Of a stretch of 64,000 bases of DNA, positions 44,171 to 52,224 are shown piece after piece (the stretch's first letter is position 1; each line of letters opens with the position of its first letter). This stretch comes from Fodinibius sp034521915 (lineage in GTDB: Bacteria; Bacteroidota; Rhodothermia; Balneolales; Balneolaceae), in NCBI RefSeq assembly GCF_034521915.1, contig NZ_JAXHLU010000019.1:1-64000 (forward strand), given 5' to 3'. A program made the position numbers and the translations under genes. The notes beneath the pieces were generated by a model that was not told where the DNA came from, made no database searches, and was given only the letters and a program-made list of their open reading frames with translations.

Positions 44171-44204
44171 GTTCACGTAACGTGAACCATATAAATACGT
44201 GAAC
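44171..44204. promoter_or_regulatory. AbiE operator: 17-bp palindrome plus third half-site
   Basis: GTTCACGT-A-ACGTGAAC is a perfect inverted repeat at 44171-44187. A third ACGTGAAC half lies at 44197-44204, ending right at the ATG of the antitoxin gene. AbiEi antitoxins of known systems bind inverted repeats and repress their own operon, so autoregulation is the likely role. Confidence 0.6.
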
Positions 44205-45197
44205 ATGGAAGAAAAAGAAATCATACATACCGCTTTAGAACACCTGGAGCCTGCTTTATTGAAAGGAGAATGGCATCCTTTTAATGAGAAAAACAAGAAA
44301 CTTGATGGTGAGCTTATTCTGATATATGAACATCAAAGAATTCATTTTGATGCCATCGTAAAAAAAGAATTCCGCACCTATCAAATTGAACAGATTATTG
44401 ATCAGGCGGACAGGTATCAAAATCCGATGGTGATTGCTTACCGTTTATTTCCTGCATTAAAGGATAAGCTAAAGGAGCATCGGATAAATTATCTTGAGGC
44501 CAATGGAAATCTGTTTGTACATACAGATCATGTGCTTCTGTTTCTTGACCGGGACAAAAAACTTCACACACCCGATACCACAGGGAACCGGGCTTTTACT
44601 CCAACAGGCTTAAAAGTGCTGTTTGAACTTTTACGGGATAAAGAGCTCATTCATCACACGCAGCGGGAGATCGCTAAACGAACGGGAGTAGCGCTGGGAA
44701 ATATTCCAAAGGTTTTAAAGGGACTGCAAGAAACCGGATTCTTATACAAGATCAACAAGAAAAAATATGCTCTGAATAACAATGAAGAGTTGCTGCATAA
44801 ATGGGTTGAGGAGTATAAAAACGTTTTGCAGCCAACTCTTGAAAAAGGACGGTTTACCCTGAAACCCCCAAATAAAGACTGGAGAGAACTAAAATTACAC
44901 ACGCCTGACACAGTTTGGGGAGGAGAACCGGCAGGAGATGTCTTAACCAATTACCTGCGCCCGGAAACATTGACGATCTACACGAGCGAAACCAAAAAGA
45001 ACCTCATGATGCACTATGGACTGATGCCGGATAAAGAAGGCCCTGTTCAGGTCTATGAGAAATTCTGGAAACAGGATGAAGAGCAAAAAACTGCACCGGA
45101 TATACTTGTTTACGCAGATCTAATGAATACCCAAGACAAAAGATGTATAGAAACAGCAGAAATGATATACAATGAGCGAATCAAGCCAGAATTATAA
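44205..45197 (+). CDS. AbiEi-type antitoxin / regulator
   Basis: 330 aa from ATG 44205 (GTG 44199 would add two residues and run into the operator). A winged HTH lies at about 130-185 (GLKVLFELLRDKELIHHTQREIAKRTGVALGNIPKVLKGLQETGFL), after an N-terminal alpha/beta region, and a C-terminal domain follows (GGEPAGDVLTNYLRPETLTIYTS), both usual for AbiEi-type antitoxins. It silences the operon and counters the nucleotidyltransferase encoded next, whose start lies inside its end (26-bp overlap). Confidence 0.72.
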   Translation: MEEKEIIHTALEHLEPALLKGEWHPFNEKNKKLDGELILIYEHQRIHFDAIVKKEFRTYQIEQIIDQADRYQNPMVIAYRLFPALKDKLKEHRINYLEANGNLFVHTDHVLLFLDRDKKLHTPDTTGNRAFTPTGLKVLFELLRDKELIHHTQREIAKRTGVALGNIPKVLKGLQETGFLYKINKKKYALNNNEELLHKWVEEYKNVLQPTLEKGRFTLKPPNKDWRELKLHTPDTVWGGEPAGDVLTNYLRPETLTIYTSETKKNLMMHYGLMPDKEGPVQVYEKFWKQDEEQKTAPDILVYADLMNTQDKRCIETAEMIYNERIKPEL

Positions 45198-46017
45198 AGA
45201 CCTTGCTATTCCATTTTTCAGAGAAGTCTTTGAGCTCATTGATGATGTGCTGAAAAACAGAGAAATCCCTTACTACCTGATTGGAGTAAGCGCAATTGCA
45301 CTGGAATTGCTTAAAAAAGGCATAAAGCCGGCAAGGGGTACCAAAGACATTGATTTTGCAATTATGATCTCTTCATTAGATCAGTTTGAAGAGGTAGTCA
45401 ATGATTTGGAAAAAGCAGGATTTAATAAAGTAGAAGCTCCGTGGACACTGGTACATCCAGACTATGATGTAGTTGTTGACCTGTTACCCTTCGGTGAAAT
45501 TGAGGAGAACTATACGGTTGGTTTTAATGAGCGATATACAGACCTGCATGTGTTAGGCTTTAAGGAAGTGATGAAAGACAGCCGGGAATATGAGATTGAA
45601 GATCGGGTGGTAAACGTTCCACCAATTCCGGGAATGATTTTATTAAAACTTGTTGCCTGGAGTGACCGCCCTGAAGATCGGGGGAACGATCCTTATGACA
45701 TACTTAGGGTCATTGAATACTATAACGATCTCGAATTTGATGCCAACATGATGGAGCATTACGATTTGATCTCTGAACAGGAGGAATTTGATCATCGAAT
45801 GTTTTCGGCCAGAATCCTCGGCAGAAAAGCGAAAGCTTATCTGGATGAATCGGAGGATTTAGAGGCCAGAATTTTTGAAGTGTTAGAAAATAATACGGTA
45901 GAGGCGAAAGAATCACGGATCGCAAAATCCTGGGCTATGGAGAAAGGATGGGACTTGGAGTACTGCGTTTCATTACTGGAAGAATTTAAAACGGGTTTGT
46001 CTGAAGGGATTTCATGA
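45172..46017 (+). CDS. AbiEii-like nucleotidyltransferase toxin
   Basis: 281 aa. GVSAIALELL...KPARGTKDIDFAI contains the nucleotidyltransferase motif (G-T/S ... D-x-D) with the third acidic residue in VVVDLLPFG. GMILLKLVAWSDRPEDRGNDPYDILRVI is the usual downstream helix of the AbiEii/AbiGii-type family. Known members add nucleotides to tRNA 3' ends and stop growth on phage attack. It overlaps the antitoxin gene and ends 81 bp before direct repeat B. Confidence 0.75.
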   Translation: MSESSQNYKDLAIPFFREVFELIDDVLKNREIPYYLIGVSAIALELLKKGIKPARGTKDIDFAIMISSLDQFEEVVNDLEKAGFNKVEAPWTLVHPDYDVVVDLLPFGEIEENYTVGFNERYTDLHVLGFKEVMKDSREYEIEDRVVNVPPIPGMILLKLVAWSDRPEDRGNDPYDILRVIEYYNDLEFDANMMEHYDLISEQEEFDHRMFSARILGRKAKAYLDESEDLEARIFEVLENNTVEAKESRIAKSWAMEKGWDLEYCVSLLEEFKTGLSEGIS

Positions 46018-46098
46018 TTTATCGGAGACTGTTCAATTAAGTGTGTCATAATTAACTCAGACACATGGAACCTGCAAAAAACAACAAACACCATGCCC

Positions 46099-46172
46099 CC
46101 TCCCAAGTGAGACTACCCCGGACTAAGTTGTCTATATTTTTTGTTAGCCCATGCTCTTTATCGGTCATTTAA
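46099..46172. repeat. 74-bp imperfect direct repeat, copy B (right of AbiE)
   Basis: Same ends as copy A (CCTCCCAAGTGAGA ... CATTTAA), about 80% identical. On the minus strand it encodes MTDKEHGLTKNIDNLVRG then SLTWEGAW, a broken start of the same small protein. Its right end runs into the first TTTAAG box of the metal island. Confidence 0.7.
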
Positions 46173-46184
46173 GCTTAATTTAAG
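46168..46184 (+). promoter_or_regulatory. TTTAAG-N5-TTTAAG box 1 (PII gene)
   Basis: TTTAAG at 46168 and again at 46179, 11 bp start to start, 57 bp before the PII-like gene. An AT-rich -10-like stretch (TTATCT) follows about 13 bp later. First of seven such boxes in this island. Confidence 0.7.
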
Positions 46185-46241
46185 CAAGGGTTATTATTAT
46201 CTGATTGAAGTGACCTTTAATACATCTTAACAGGTGATGCC

Positions 46242-46583
46242 ATGAAGCTCTTAAAAGTTTTAATCAGACCCATCTTACTCGAAGAAATTAGCAAAGAATT
46301 ACGACATCACGGTGTATGCTGTATGACTGTGTATCATGGTGAGGGTACAGGCAAGTATATTGACCCCACCAAAGAACATGGTTCATTGGATTTTCCCGCA
46401 ATGCATGCTGAAGTTGTAAAAATTGAAATTGCAACACATGATGAAGATGCGGAAAAAGTAGCAGATATCATCCAAAAGAGAGCTTCCACGGGATCAGAAG
46501 GAGATGGAATAATTTTTATATCTACTATTGAAGAAGCTGTTCGAATAAAAGATGGAACAAGAGGATCGGATGTTCTTATTTGA
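46242..46583 (+). CDS. PII-like protein of the metal-linked group
   Basis: 113 aa with the ferredoxin-like PII fold: MKLLKVLIRPILLEEISKELRHHGV, a T-loop region (VYHGEGTGKYIDP) without the usual uridylylated Tyr context, and KVEIATHDEDAEKVADII plus GDGIIFISTIEEAVRI. This is not a GlnB/GlnK sequence in its T-loop; PII-like proteins of another group occur beside heavy-metal efflux genes. It probably binds a nucleotide and tunes a transporter. TTTAAG box 1 precedes it. Confidence 0.75.
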   Translation: MKLLKVLIRPILLEEISKELRHHGVCCMTVYHGEGTGKYIDPTKEHGSLDFPAMHAEVVKIEIATHDEDAEKVADIIQKRASTGSEGDGIIFISTIEEAVRIKDGTRGSDVLI

Positions 46584-46634
46584 AACCAACATCCTGCTGG
46601 AAACTTATGCTGACCTGATTTAGGTAAAACTCAC

Positions 46635-46651
46635 TTTAAGGTTGTTTTAAG
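46635..46651 (+). promoter_or_regulatory. TTTAAG-N5-TTTAAG box 2 (DUF302 gene)
   Basis: TTTAAG at 46635 and 46646, 11 bp apart, 64 bp before the DUF302 gene, with TATAGT about 16 bp after the second copy. Confidence 0.7.
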
Positions 46652-46715
46652 GGTAACAGCCTTATGTTATAGTAGAACACATAACCGATTAATCATTAAA
46701 TAGACTAAAAAGAAA

Positions 46716-47102
46716 ATGGAATATTTTACTTCAAAAACGGTAGATCTCTCTTACGATCAGGCTATTGCAAAAGTAACAGAACTGCTCAAAGATGAAGGTT
46801 TTGGGGTTTTAACTGAAATTGACGTCAGGGAAACGCTGAAAAAGAAACTGGACGTAGATTTCAAAAAGTACAAAATATTGGGTGCTTGCAACCCAAACTT
46901 TGCTCATAAGGCACTGCAGGCGGAGGACAAAATTGGCGTGATGCTGCCCTGTAATGTCATCGTGGAAGAACACGAAGATGGCACGGTAGAAGTCTCAGCC
47001 GTCAATCCGGTGGCTTCCATGCAGGCCGTTTCCAATGAGGCGTTGCAGCCCATCGCAGACCAAGTCAAAACAAATCTGGAAAGAGTTATAGACCACCTTT
47101 AA
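46716..47102 (+). CDS. DUF302 family protein
   Basis: 128 aa. FTSKTVDLSYDQAIAKVTELLKDEGFGVLTEIDVRETLKKKLDVDF and YKILGACNPNFAHKALQAEDKIGVMLPCNVIV are the full DUF302 pattern, including the conserved Cys in GACNP and in LPCNV. These small proteins often accompany metal or redox stress genes; activity is unknown. It is followed by the Met-rich protein, probably on the same transcript. Confidence 0.85.
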   Translation: MEYFTSKTVDLSYDQAIAKVTELLKDEGFGVLTEIDVRETLKKKLDVDFKKYKILGACNPNFAHKALQAEDKIGVMLPCNVIVEEHEDGTVEVSAVNPVASMQAVSNEALQPIADQVKTNLERVIDHL

Positions 47103-47138
47103 AGAATATTAATTCAAACACAAAAACAGGTACCTATT

Positions 47139-47639
47139 ATGAAACGCTTAACACTTACACTTTCAATGATTCTTCTTTTTGCCGGCATGAGTATAGCTCA
47201 GCAAACGCAAGAAGATATGAACCAAAAGAAACAACAAATGATGGAGATGATGCAGGATTCCACCATGCAATCCATGATGATGGAGCAAATGGCTAAAAAT
47301 CCTGAAATGCGTCAAAAAATGATGCAGAGCATGATGCAAAACATGGACGGTAATATGAATATGGGCAACATGCAGGATATGATGAAAAATAATCCTGAGA
47401 TGAAACAGCGTATGCAAAAGCATATGAAAATGATGCAGTCGATGATGGATGGAGAACAGATGGACCATTCCAAGATGATGGAACAAATGGGCGATTCATC
47501 CATGATGAAGATGCATATGATGTGCATGCAAATGATGCAAGGCGGCATGATGGATAAGGATGGCATGATGAATGGACAAGGCAAGATGGAGAATAAGGAC
47601 GGTATGGAAGGAAGTAACCATCAACAACATCATAATTAA
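47139..47639 (+). CDS. Met-rich exported protein, copper/silver-binding candidate
   Basis: 166 aa. Signal peptide MKRLTLTLSMILLFAGMSIA then QQTQ. The mature part is dominated by MMxxM runs (QMMEMMQDSTMQSMMMEQM) and ends in Met/His-rich segments (MMCMQMMQGGMM, HQQHHN). Met and His in this density bind Cu(I)/Ag(I). It probably buffers copper in the periplasm. Start follows 36 bp after DUF302; a terminator follows. Confidence 0.75.
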   Translation: MKRLTLTLSMILLFAGMSIAQQTQEDMNQKKQQMMEMMQDSTMQSMMMEQMAKNPEMRQKMMQSMMQNMDGNMNMGNMQDMMKNNPEMKQRMQKHMKMMQSMMDGEQMDHSKMMEQMGDSSMMKMHMMCMQMMQGGMMDKDGMMNGQGKMENKDGMEGSNHQQHHN

Positions 47640-47667
47640 AAAGTCGACGTAAGACCTTGATCGCTTG

Positions 47668-47700
47668 CCCTGGTATTTAACAAGATGCCGGGGTTTTCTT
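47668..47700 (+). terminator. Intrinsic terminator after the Met-rich gene
   Basis: CCCTGGTA and TGCCGGGG pair over 8 bp (two G-T) with a 10-base loop, followed by TTTTCTTTT. It ends the DUF302/Met-rich transcript. Confidence 0.6.
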
Positions 47701-47844
47701 TTGATCTGGTATCTGTCCCTGCGGGGAAAGCACCGGCTTGAAATAAGCAATTCAGCCATCGAGATTCACCGGAGACGGTTTGAATACGGTGAGATATCGA
47801 AAGAAGAGTTTAACAGACTCGAACAATCATTATCCGACAACTGA
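47701..47844 (+). pseudogene. SHOCT-domain protein remnant
   Basis: The frame reads LIWYLSLRGKHRLEISNSA then IEIHRRRFEYGEISKEEFNRLEQ. The last part is the short C-terminal SHOCT helix pair (RxxxGEIsxEEF), as in two intact genes at 49632 and 54450. No ATG is available and the membrane helix is incomplete; only a TTG at 47701, next to a terminator, could start it. Probably a truncated duplicate. Confidence 0.5.
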
Positions 47845-47861
47845 TTATAATAATTAAGAAA

Positions 47862-48038
47862 ATGAGCAAACATGCTCTTTGGATGATCAAAGGATGTGGC
47901 ATACCGCTTTTGCTTCTTTTTATAGTGCCCTTGTTTGGGCTTGATAGCAGTATAACCTTATTTATTATTGCAGTATCCTTATTAATCTTTATTTTGTTAA
48001 ATTTTTACTCCCCAATGGGAAAAATTGGTCATGGATAA
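47862..48038 (+). CDS. DUF2933-like small membrane protein
   Basis: 58 aa: MSKHALWMIKGCGIPLLLLFIVPLFG, then a second hydrophobic helix (TLFIIAVSLLIFILLNF). The pattern KHxLWMIxGCGxPLLLLF is typical of DUF2933-type proteins found beside copper genes. It overlaps the start of the permease by a few bases, so the two form an operon. Role unknown. Confidence 0.65.
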   Translation: MSKHALWMIKGCGIPLLLLFIVPLFGLDSSITLFIIAVSLLIFILLNFYSPMGKIGHG

Positions 48039-49353
48039 TCAAAAGCTGTCTTTAACAGGTTCTGTGTCATTAGGCACAGGAGTAATGATAGGGGCCGGGA
48101 TTTTTGTACTTATGGGGCAAATTGCTGAGTTAGTTGGCGATTTATTTCCTATAGCTTTTTTGGCAGGTGCCATCGTTGTCGGGTTTAGTTCTTATTCGTA
48201 CGTCAAATTTTCTAATGCGTATCCCTCATCCGGCGGGGTTGTAAAATTTTTAACTAAAGCTTATCAGCCGGGTACGGCTGCGGGTACCCTTTCATTACTA
48301 ATGTATGCATCCATGGTTGTTGCCCAAAGTTTAGTTGCCGGAACTTTTGGAGCATATACCCTCAGGTTATTTCCGGAAGAATATGCTGGCTATGCTTCCG
48401 CCTTGGGTGTAGGACTTTTGGCACTGGCCTTTATTATCAATGTATTGGGCAACAAGATTATTGGAGCAACTGCAACCGTAACAGCTATTATTAAAGTGTT
48501 GGGCATCGCACTGCTTGCTATTACGGGAATAGCCATAGCAGGATTTCCGGATATTACCGGTAATTTTGTATCAGAAAAAAGTCAGTCATTGCCTGCAGGT
48601 TTGAGTTTTATTGCAGCGCTGGCTCTCTCGATTCTTGCTTATAAAGGATTTACGACGATCACCAATCAGGGGGATGATATTCAAGAACCGCATAGAAATA
48701 TGGGGCGGTCTATAATTATTTCAATCTTGATATGCACTTTGATCTATTTCTTTTTAGCACTGTCTGTATCGGCAGGATTGAGCATCCCTGAAATCATAGC
48801 CGCCAAAGATTACGTACTGGCTGAGGCAGCGCGACCTGTTTTTGGTAAATGGGGCACATGGCTAACCATTTTACTCGCTATGGTAGCTACCGTATCCGGT
48901 GTAATAGCCAGCATTTTTTCATCTTCAAGATTATTGGGGATGCTTAGCAGTATGAAACAAGTGCCCATACTAAAGATTGGAAATTTCCGAAATCCTGCAC
49001 TTATTTTTACTGTAGTCCTGGCAATGCTTTTAACGGTCTTATTTAATCTGACTCGAATTGCTTCCATTGGGGCTATTTTTTATCTGATCATGGATATGGC
49101 CATACACTGGGGGCTGCTGCGACATCTCAGAAAAGAAATTAGCTTTAATCCTGCTATTCCTTTAATTGCCTTAGTAATGGACGCCGTCATACTTGCTGCA
49201 TTTATTTATCTCAAGTACCTGGATGACCCCTTCGTTCTGATTGTAGCGCTGATTGGAATAACGCTCATCATTATAGCCGAACGTCTTTTTATGATATCCC
49301 ATACGGACAAGGAAGGAAAAATGCATATGGGAATGGATGAAGAAGATATTTAA
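48031..49353 (+). CDS. APC-family amino acid/polyamine permease
   Basis: 440 aa from ATG 48031 (TTG 48025 is the alternative). About 12 membrane helices; the first carries GVMIGAGIFVLMGQIAELVG, the substrate-site GxG(I/A)G motif of APC transporters, and TNQGDDIQEPHRNMGRSI follows helix 6. No universal-stress domain is attached. The substrate cannot be told from sequence. Past its stop another frame encodes a short tail (MTPFEKVVKQHHVGTELEELL, from 49396), possibly a relic. Confidence 0.82.
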   Translation: MDNQKLSLTGSVSLGTGVMIGAGIFVLMGQIAELVGDLFPIAFLAGAIVVGFSSYSYVKFSNAYPSSGGVVKFLTKAYQPGTAAGTLSLLMYASMVVAQSLVAGTFGAYTLRLFPEEYAGYASALGVGLLALAFIINVLGNKIIGATATVTAIIKVLGIALLAITGIAIAGFPDITGNFVSEKSQSLPAGLSFIAALALSILAYKGFTTITNQGDDIQEPHRNMGRSIIISILICTLIYFFLALSVSAGLSIPEIIAAKDYVLAEAARPVFGKWGTWLTILLAMVATVSGVIASIFSSSRLLGMLSSMKQVPILKIGNFRNPALIFTVVLAMLLTVLFNLTRIASIGAIFYLIMDMAIHWGLLRHLRKEISFNPAIPLIALVMDAVILAAFIYLKYLDDPFVLIVALIGITLIIIAERLFMISHTDKEGKMHMGMDEEDI

Positions 49354-49522
49354 GTAAAAATGTAATAGCCGGAATTGTAAATAATTCTCTGAGCATGACG
49401 CCCTTTGAAAAGGTGGTAAAACAACACCACGTGGGTACTGAATTGGAAGAGCTTTTGACATTATTCAATTAAAATAATTGCAATTAAAATAACCCTGCAT
49501 AGCATTCTAAATCTGTTCTTAA

Positions 49523-49539
49523 TTTAAGCTTGATTTAAG
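49523..49539 (+). promoter_or_regulatory. TTTAAG-N5-TTTAAG box 3 (SHOCT operon)
   Basis: TTTAAG at 49523 and 49534, 11 bp apart, 92 bp before the SHOCT gene, with TATCTT 10 bp later. Confidence 0.72.
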
Positions 49540-49631
49540 CCTCCTTCCGTATCTTGCTTGCAGTAACGTGCTGCATTTAATTAGTGATTGTGCAGTCTAC
49601 TTTAATTGTTAACAAATATATTGGTGGTATC

Positions 49632-49847
49632 ATGTTTTACGATCATCATTTTATAGGCATGCACTGGATCTGGTGGCTTATTATTACCGCCATTATCTTG
49701 CTGGTGGTATTCGATGTCATTCCCTACCGATCCCGAATAGAGCCAGAAGAAGATGCACTGGATATTCTAAAAAAACGATTCGCTCGGGGCGAGATAGAAC
49801 GGGAGGAGTTTGAAGAGCGTAAACAGGTATTAAAACAGAGTAAATAG
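49632..49847 (+). CDS. SHOCT-domain small membrane protein
   Basis: 71 aa from ATG 49632. One membrane helix (WIWWLIITAIILLVVFDVI) then a SHOCT pair (LDILKKRFARGEIEREEFEERKQVL). SHOCT motifs are thought to mediate oligomer or partner contacts. It starts the operon that leads into the GAPDH gene 18 bp on. It is one of three such proteins in the island. Confidence 0.8.
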   Translation: MFYDHHFIGMHWIWWLIITAIILLVVFDVIPYRSRIEPEEDALDILKKRFARGEIEREEFEERKQVLKQSK

Positions 49848-49865
49848 CCTAAAAAGAATAATACT

Positions 49866-50894
49866 ATGAAAAAGATAAATGTAGCCGTTAATGGATATGG
49901 AGTCATCGGTAAACGAGTGGCAGAGGCAGTAGCTCTGCAAAAAGATATGGAGTTGGTCGGCATCGGTGATGTAGCTGCTGACTGGAGAATAAAGACAGCC
50001 GCCCAAAAATATGCCGTATTTGCAAACACTGAAGAAGGCCACAGGGCAATGGTAAACCAGAAAATCGAAGTTGCAGGAGATCTTAATGATCTACTGGATG
50101 CCGCTGATGTAGTAGTTGATTGCGCCCCAAAAAAATTCGGGGCCCAAAATGCTGAAAAATACAGACAGGCAGGAGTGAAATTTATCGTGCAGGGTGGGGA
50201 AAAACACGAGACCACCGGGCATTCGTTCAGCGCAGAAAACAACTACACCTTGGCAATAGGAAGAGACGCAACTCGGGTGGTGTCCTGCAATACCACTTCA
50301 ATTGTGCGAACGCTGAGTGCCTTAAAACGGGCCGGTTTGCTCAACAAAGCGCGGGGTACCCTCCTGCGAAGGGCCACCGACCCGTGGGAGAGTCATAAGA
50401 ATGGAATCATGAATACCTTGGTCCCCGAACCTGAAATACCCAGCCATCAAGGACCGGATGCCCAAAGTGTAGACCCGAATCTGGATGTGGTAACCGCAGC
50501 CGTTAAAGTACCCCAAACTCTGAGCCACCTGCACTACTGGACGGTTCAATTGACCAAAGAAGCATCCAAAGATGAAGTTCTGGAGGCATTTGGAAGTTCA
50601 ACAAGAACCGCCTTTATCAACATGAGTGATGATCTTTCGGCCAACAATGCGGTAAAGGAATTAATGCTGGATCTGGGCCGTCCGCACGGCGATATGTACG
50701 AAGTAGCCATCTGGAAAGATATGCTCAAAGTAGAAGGGGACGAGCTGTACTACGCCTATTTGGTGGACAATCAAGCAATTGTAATTCCCGAAACAATCGA
50801 TGCCATTCGAGCACTAACCGGCATAGAATCTGATCCTGCAAAATCAATTAAAAAAACCAACCGTTCCCTGGGTATCAGACAACGGTTTATTTAA
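49866..50894 (+). CDS. Type II glyceraldehyde-3-phosphate dehydrogenase
   Basis: 342 aa. NAVNGYGVIGKRVAEAV-like start (INVAVNGYGVIGKR) is the Rossmann loop of the archaeal-type (type II) GAPDH; the catalytic Cys is in VVSCNTTSIVRTLSAL near residue 140. The family oxidises glyceraldehyde-3-phosphate with NAD(P). Such an extra, archaeal-type enzyme inside a metal island may replace a copper- or oxidant-sensitive housekeeping GAPDH. Box 3 controls it through the SHOCT gene. Confidence 0.85.
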   Translation: MKKINVAVNGYGVIGKRVAEAVALQKDMELVGIGDVAADWRIKTAAQKYAVFANTEEGHRAMVNQKIEVAGDLNDLLDAADVVVDCAPKKFGAQNAEKYRQAGVKFIVQGGEKHETTGHSFSAENNYTLAIGRDATRVVSCNTTSIVRTLSALKRAGLLNKARGTLLRRATDPWESHKNGIMNTLVPEPEIPSHQGPDAQSVDPNLDVVTAAVKVPQTLSHLHYWTVQLTKEASKDEVLEAFGSSTRTAFINMSDDLSANNAVKELMLDLGRPHGDMYEVAIWKDMLKVEGDELYYAYLVDNQAIVIPETIDAIRALTGIESDPAKSIKKTNRSLGIRQRFI

Positions 50895-50931
50895 TCAATC
50901 AACATAACATCAGAATAAGAGGAATTGTAAG

Positions 50932-51600
50932 ATGGAAAGAGGAATTGAACACTCCGGTGCCTGGATCATTGCATTATTTGTTATTGTAATCGCCTCCTGG
51001 CTTTTGTATAAATATATGGCTCCAAAAACCTGGCGGGAATGGGTGGGTGCCGGGCTGATTCAGGGTTTCATCATCGCACTGTATGCAGAGATGTACGGTT
51101 TTCCGCTTACTATTTATCTTATGGTAAGGTTTTTGGGCCTGGATAGTGGCAATTTAGATGCTAATCTATGGTCTACCTTATTAGGTATTGGACCGACCGG
51201 CATGATGATTTCGATGTTGCTGGGATACGCCCTTCTTTTTATCGGGTTTGGCATCTTTATTCAGGGCTGGAGGCAGCTTTATCATGCCAAACAGGAAAAC
51301 AAACTTGCAACGGACGGTTTATATAGTTTTGTACGGCATCCGCAATACACGGGGCTGTTTATCGCGCTTTTTGGAGAGGGGGTCATTCACTGGCCCACCC
51401 TATTCTCTGTAGGTCTGTTTCCGGTTATCGTTATCGCTTATGTGCTGCTGGCCCGCAGGGAAGAGCAGAAAGTAATCGAAGAATTCGGGGAAGAATATCT
51501 TGAATACAAGCAGAGCGTTCCGGCCTTCTTACCTATAAAAGGTAAGTGGAAACAGTTTATTAAAGGAACTTCAACTACTCAAAATAACCATCCTAAATGA
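50932..51600 (+). CDS. Isoprenylcysteine-methyltransferase-like membrane protein
   Basis: 222 aa with about five membrane helices. The C-terminal core GLYSFVRHPQYTGLFIALFGEGVIHWP and REEQKVIEEFGEEYLEYKQSVPAFLP is the PEMT/ICMT signature (RHPxYxG ... EE...F...Y..Y). These enzymes methylate small or lipid-linked substrates with SAM; the substrate here is unknown. It is a frequent member of copper clusters. It follows GAPDH by 37 bp in the same operon. Confidence 0.8.
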   Translation: MERGIEHSGAWIIALFVIVIASWLLYKYMAPKTWREWVGAGLIQGFIIALYAEMYGFPLTIYLMVRFLGLDSGNLDANLWSTLLGIGPTGMMISMLLGYALLFIGFGIFIQGWRQLYHAKQENKLATDGLYSFVRHPQYTGLFIALFGEGVIHWPTLFSVGLFPVIVIAYVLLARREEQKVIEEFGEEYLEYKQSVPAFLPIKGKWKQFIKGTSTTQNNHPK

Positions 51601-51645
51601 TATAATGTATTTCAAAAAAATTTCAACCTGATAAAGACGAACGAT

Positions 51646-51969
51646 ATGATCAAGAAAAAACAAACTAAAAAGAGCCCAACACTTACAATTTATTGTGAAG
51701 GCTGGTGCAGCTATCTTCGTAAACTAGCTAATGCTCTGACGGAAAATAATATCTCATTTAAATATGTTGACTTAAGATTTGATAAACCAAAGTTCGAAAA
51801 ATTATCGTCAATAATAGGATCACCGTTACCCTTGCCTTTACTTGAAATTAATGGTGCTTATTTTAAAAAACCGGCTTATGTAACAATCACAAAATTGCTC
51901 AAGCAGAGTGCGTGGGAGAATGGTATTGATAACTTACTCTATGGCTCGTCGCCAAACCAAAAGGTTTAA
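51646..51969 (+). CDS. Glutaredoxin-like protein
   Basis: 107 aa. LTIYCEGWCSYLRKLANAL fits the first strand and helix of a glutaredoxin, with Cys in WCSYLR but no second Cys at the usual CxxC spacing, so it would be monothiol. LPLPLLEINGAYFKKP supplies the cis-Pro-like region and YVTITKLLKQ the last helix. It may handle glutathione-linked or metal-bound thiols. It follows the methyltransferase by 45 bp. Confidence 0.6.
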   Translation: MIKKKQTKKSPTLTIYCEGWCSYLRKLANALTENNISFKYVDLRFDKPKFEKLSSIIGSPLPLPLLEINGAYFKKPAYVTITKLLKQSAWENGIDNLLYGSSPNQKV

Positions 51970-52224
51970 GGTTGTTATACTTCACAAATTCACAAATAAC
52001 AATCCAGTTCTAAGTAACGCGTCTCTTTACAAATGTAGCTAAAACCCGCTTGGCAACTATAAAGACCAGAAATCAAATCTTTGAACTTATCACAGCCATT
52101 GAACAAGTCGCATATTTCCCCAGTTCAAAATGATCCAACAAAGTTCTTATTATCCCAAACCTTAGAATTTAATACAGCTATGGCAACAGCTGAAAAATGG
52201 AAGTAAAATAAATTCATATTAAGC

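Noticed and set aside
47163..47759. Long reading frames opposite the Met-rich gene (His/Leu-rich)
   Set aside because: They mirror the ATG-rich codons of the Met-rich gene (CAT/His on the other strand) and have no ribosome sites.
51970..52224. Possible gene relic between glutaredoxin and regulator
   Set aside because: Short stretches look coding but carry stops and match nothing I recognise.
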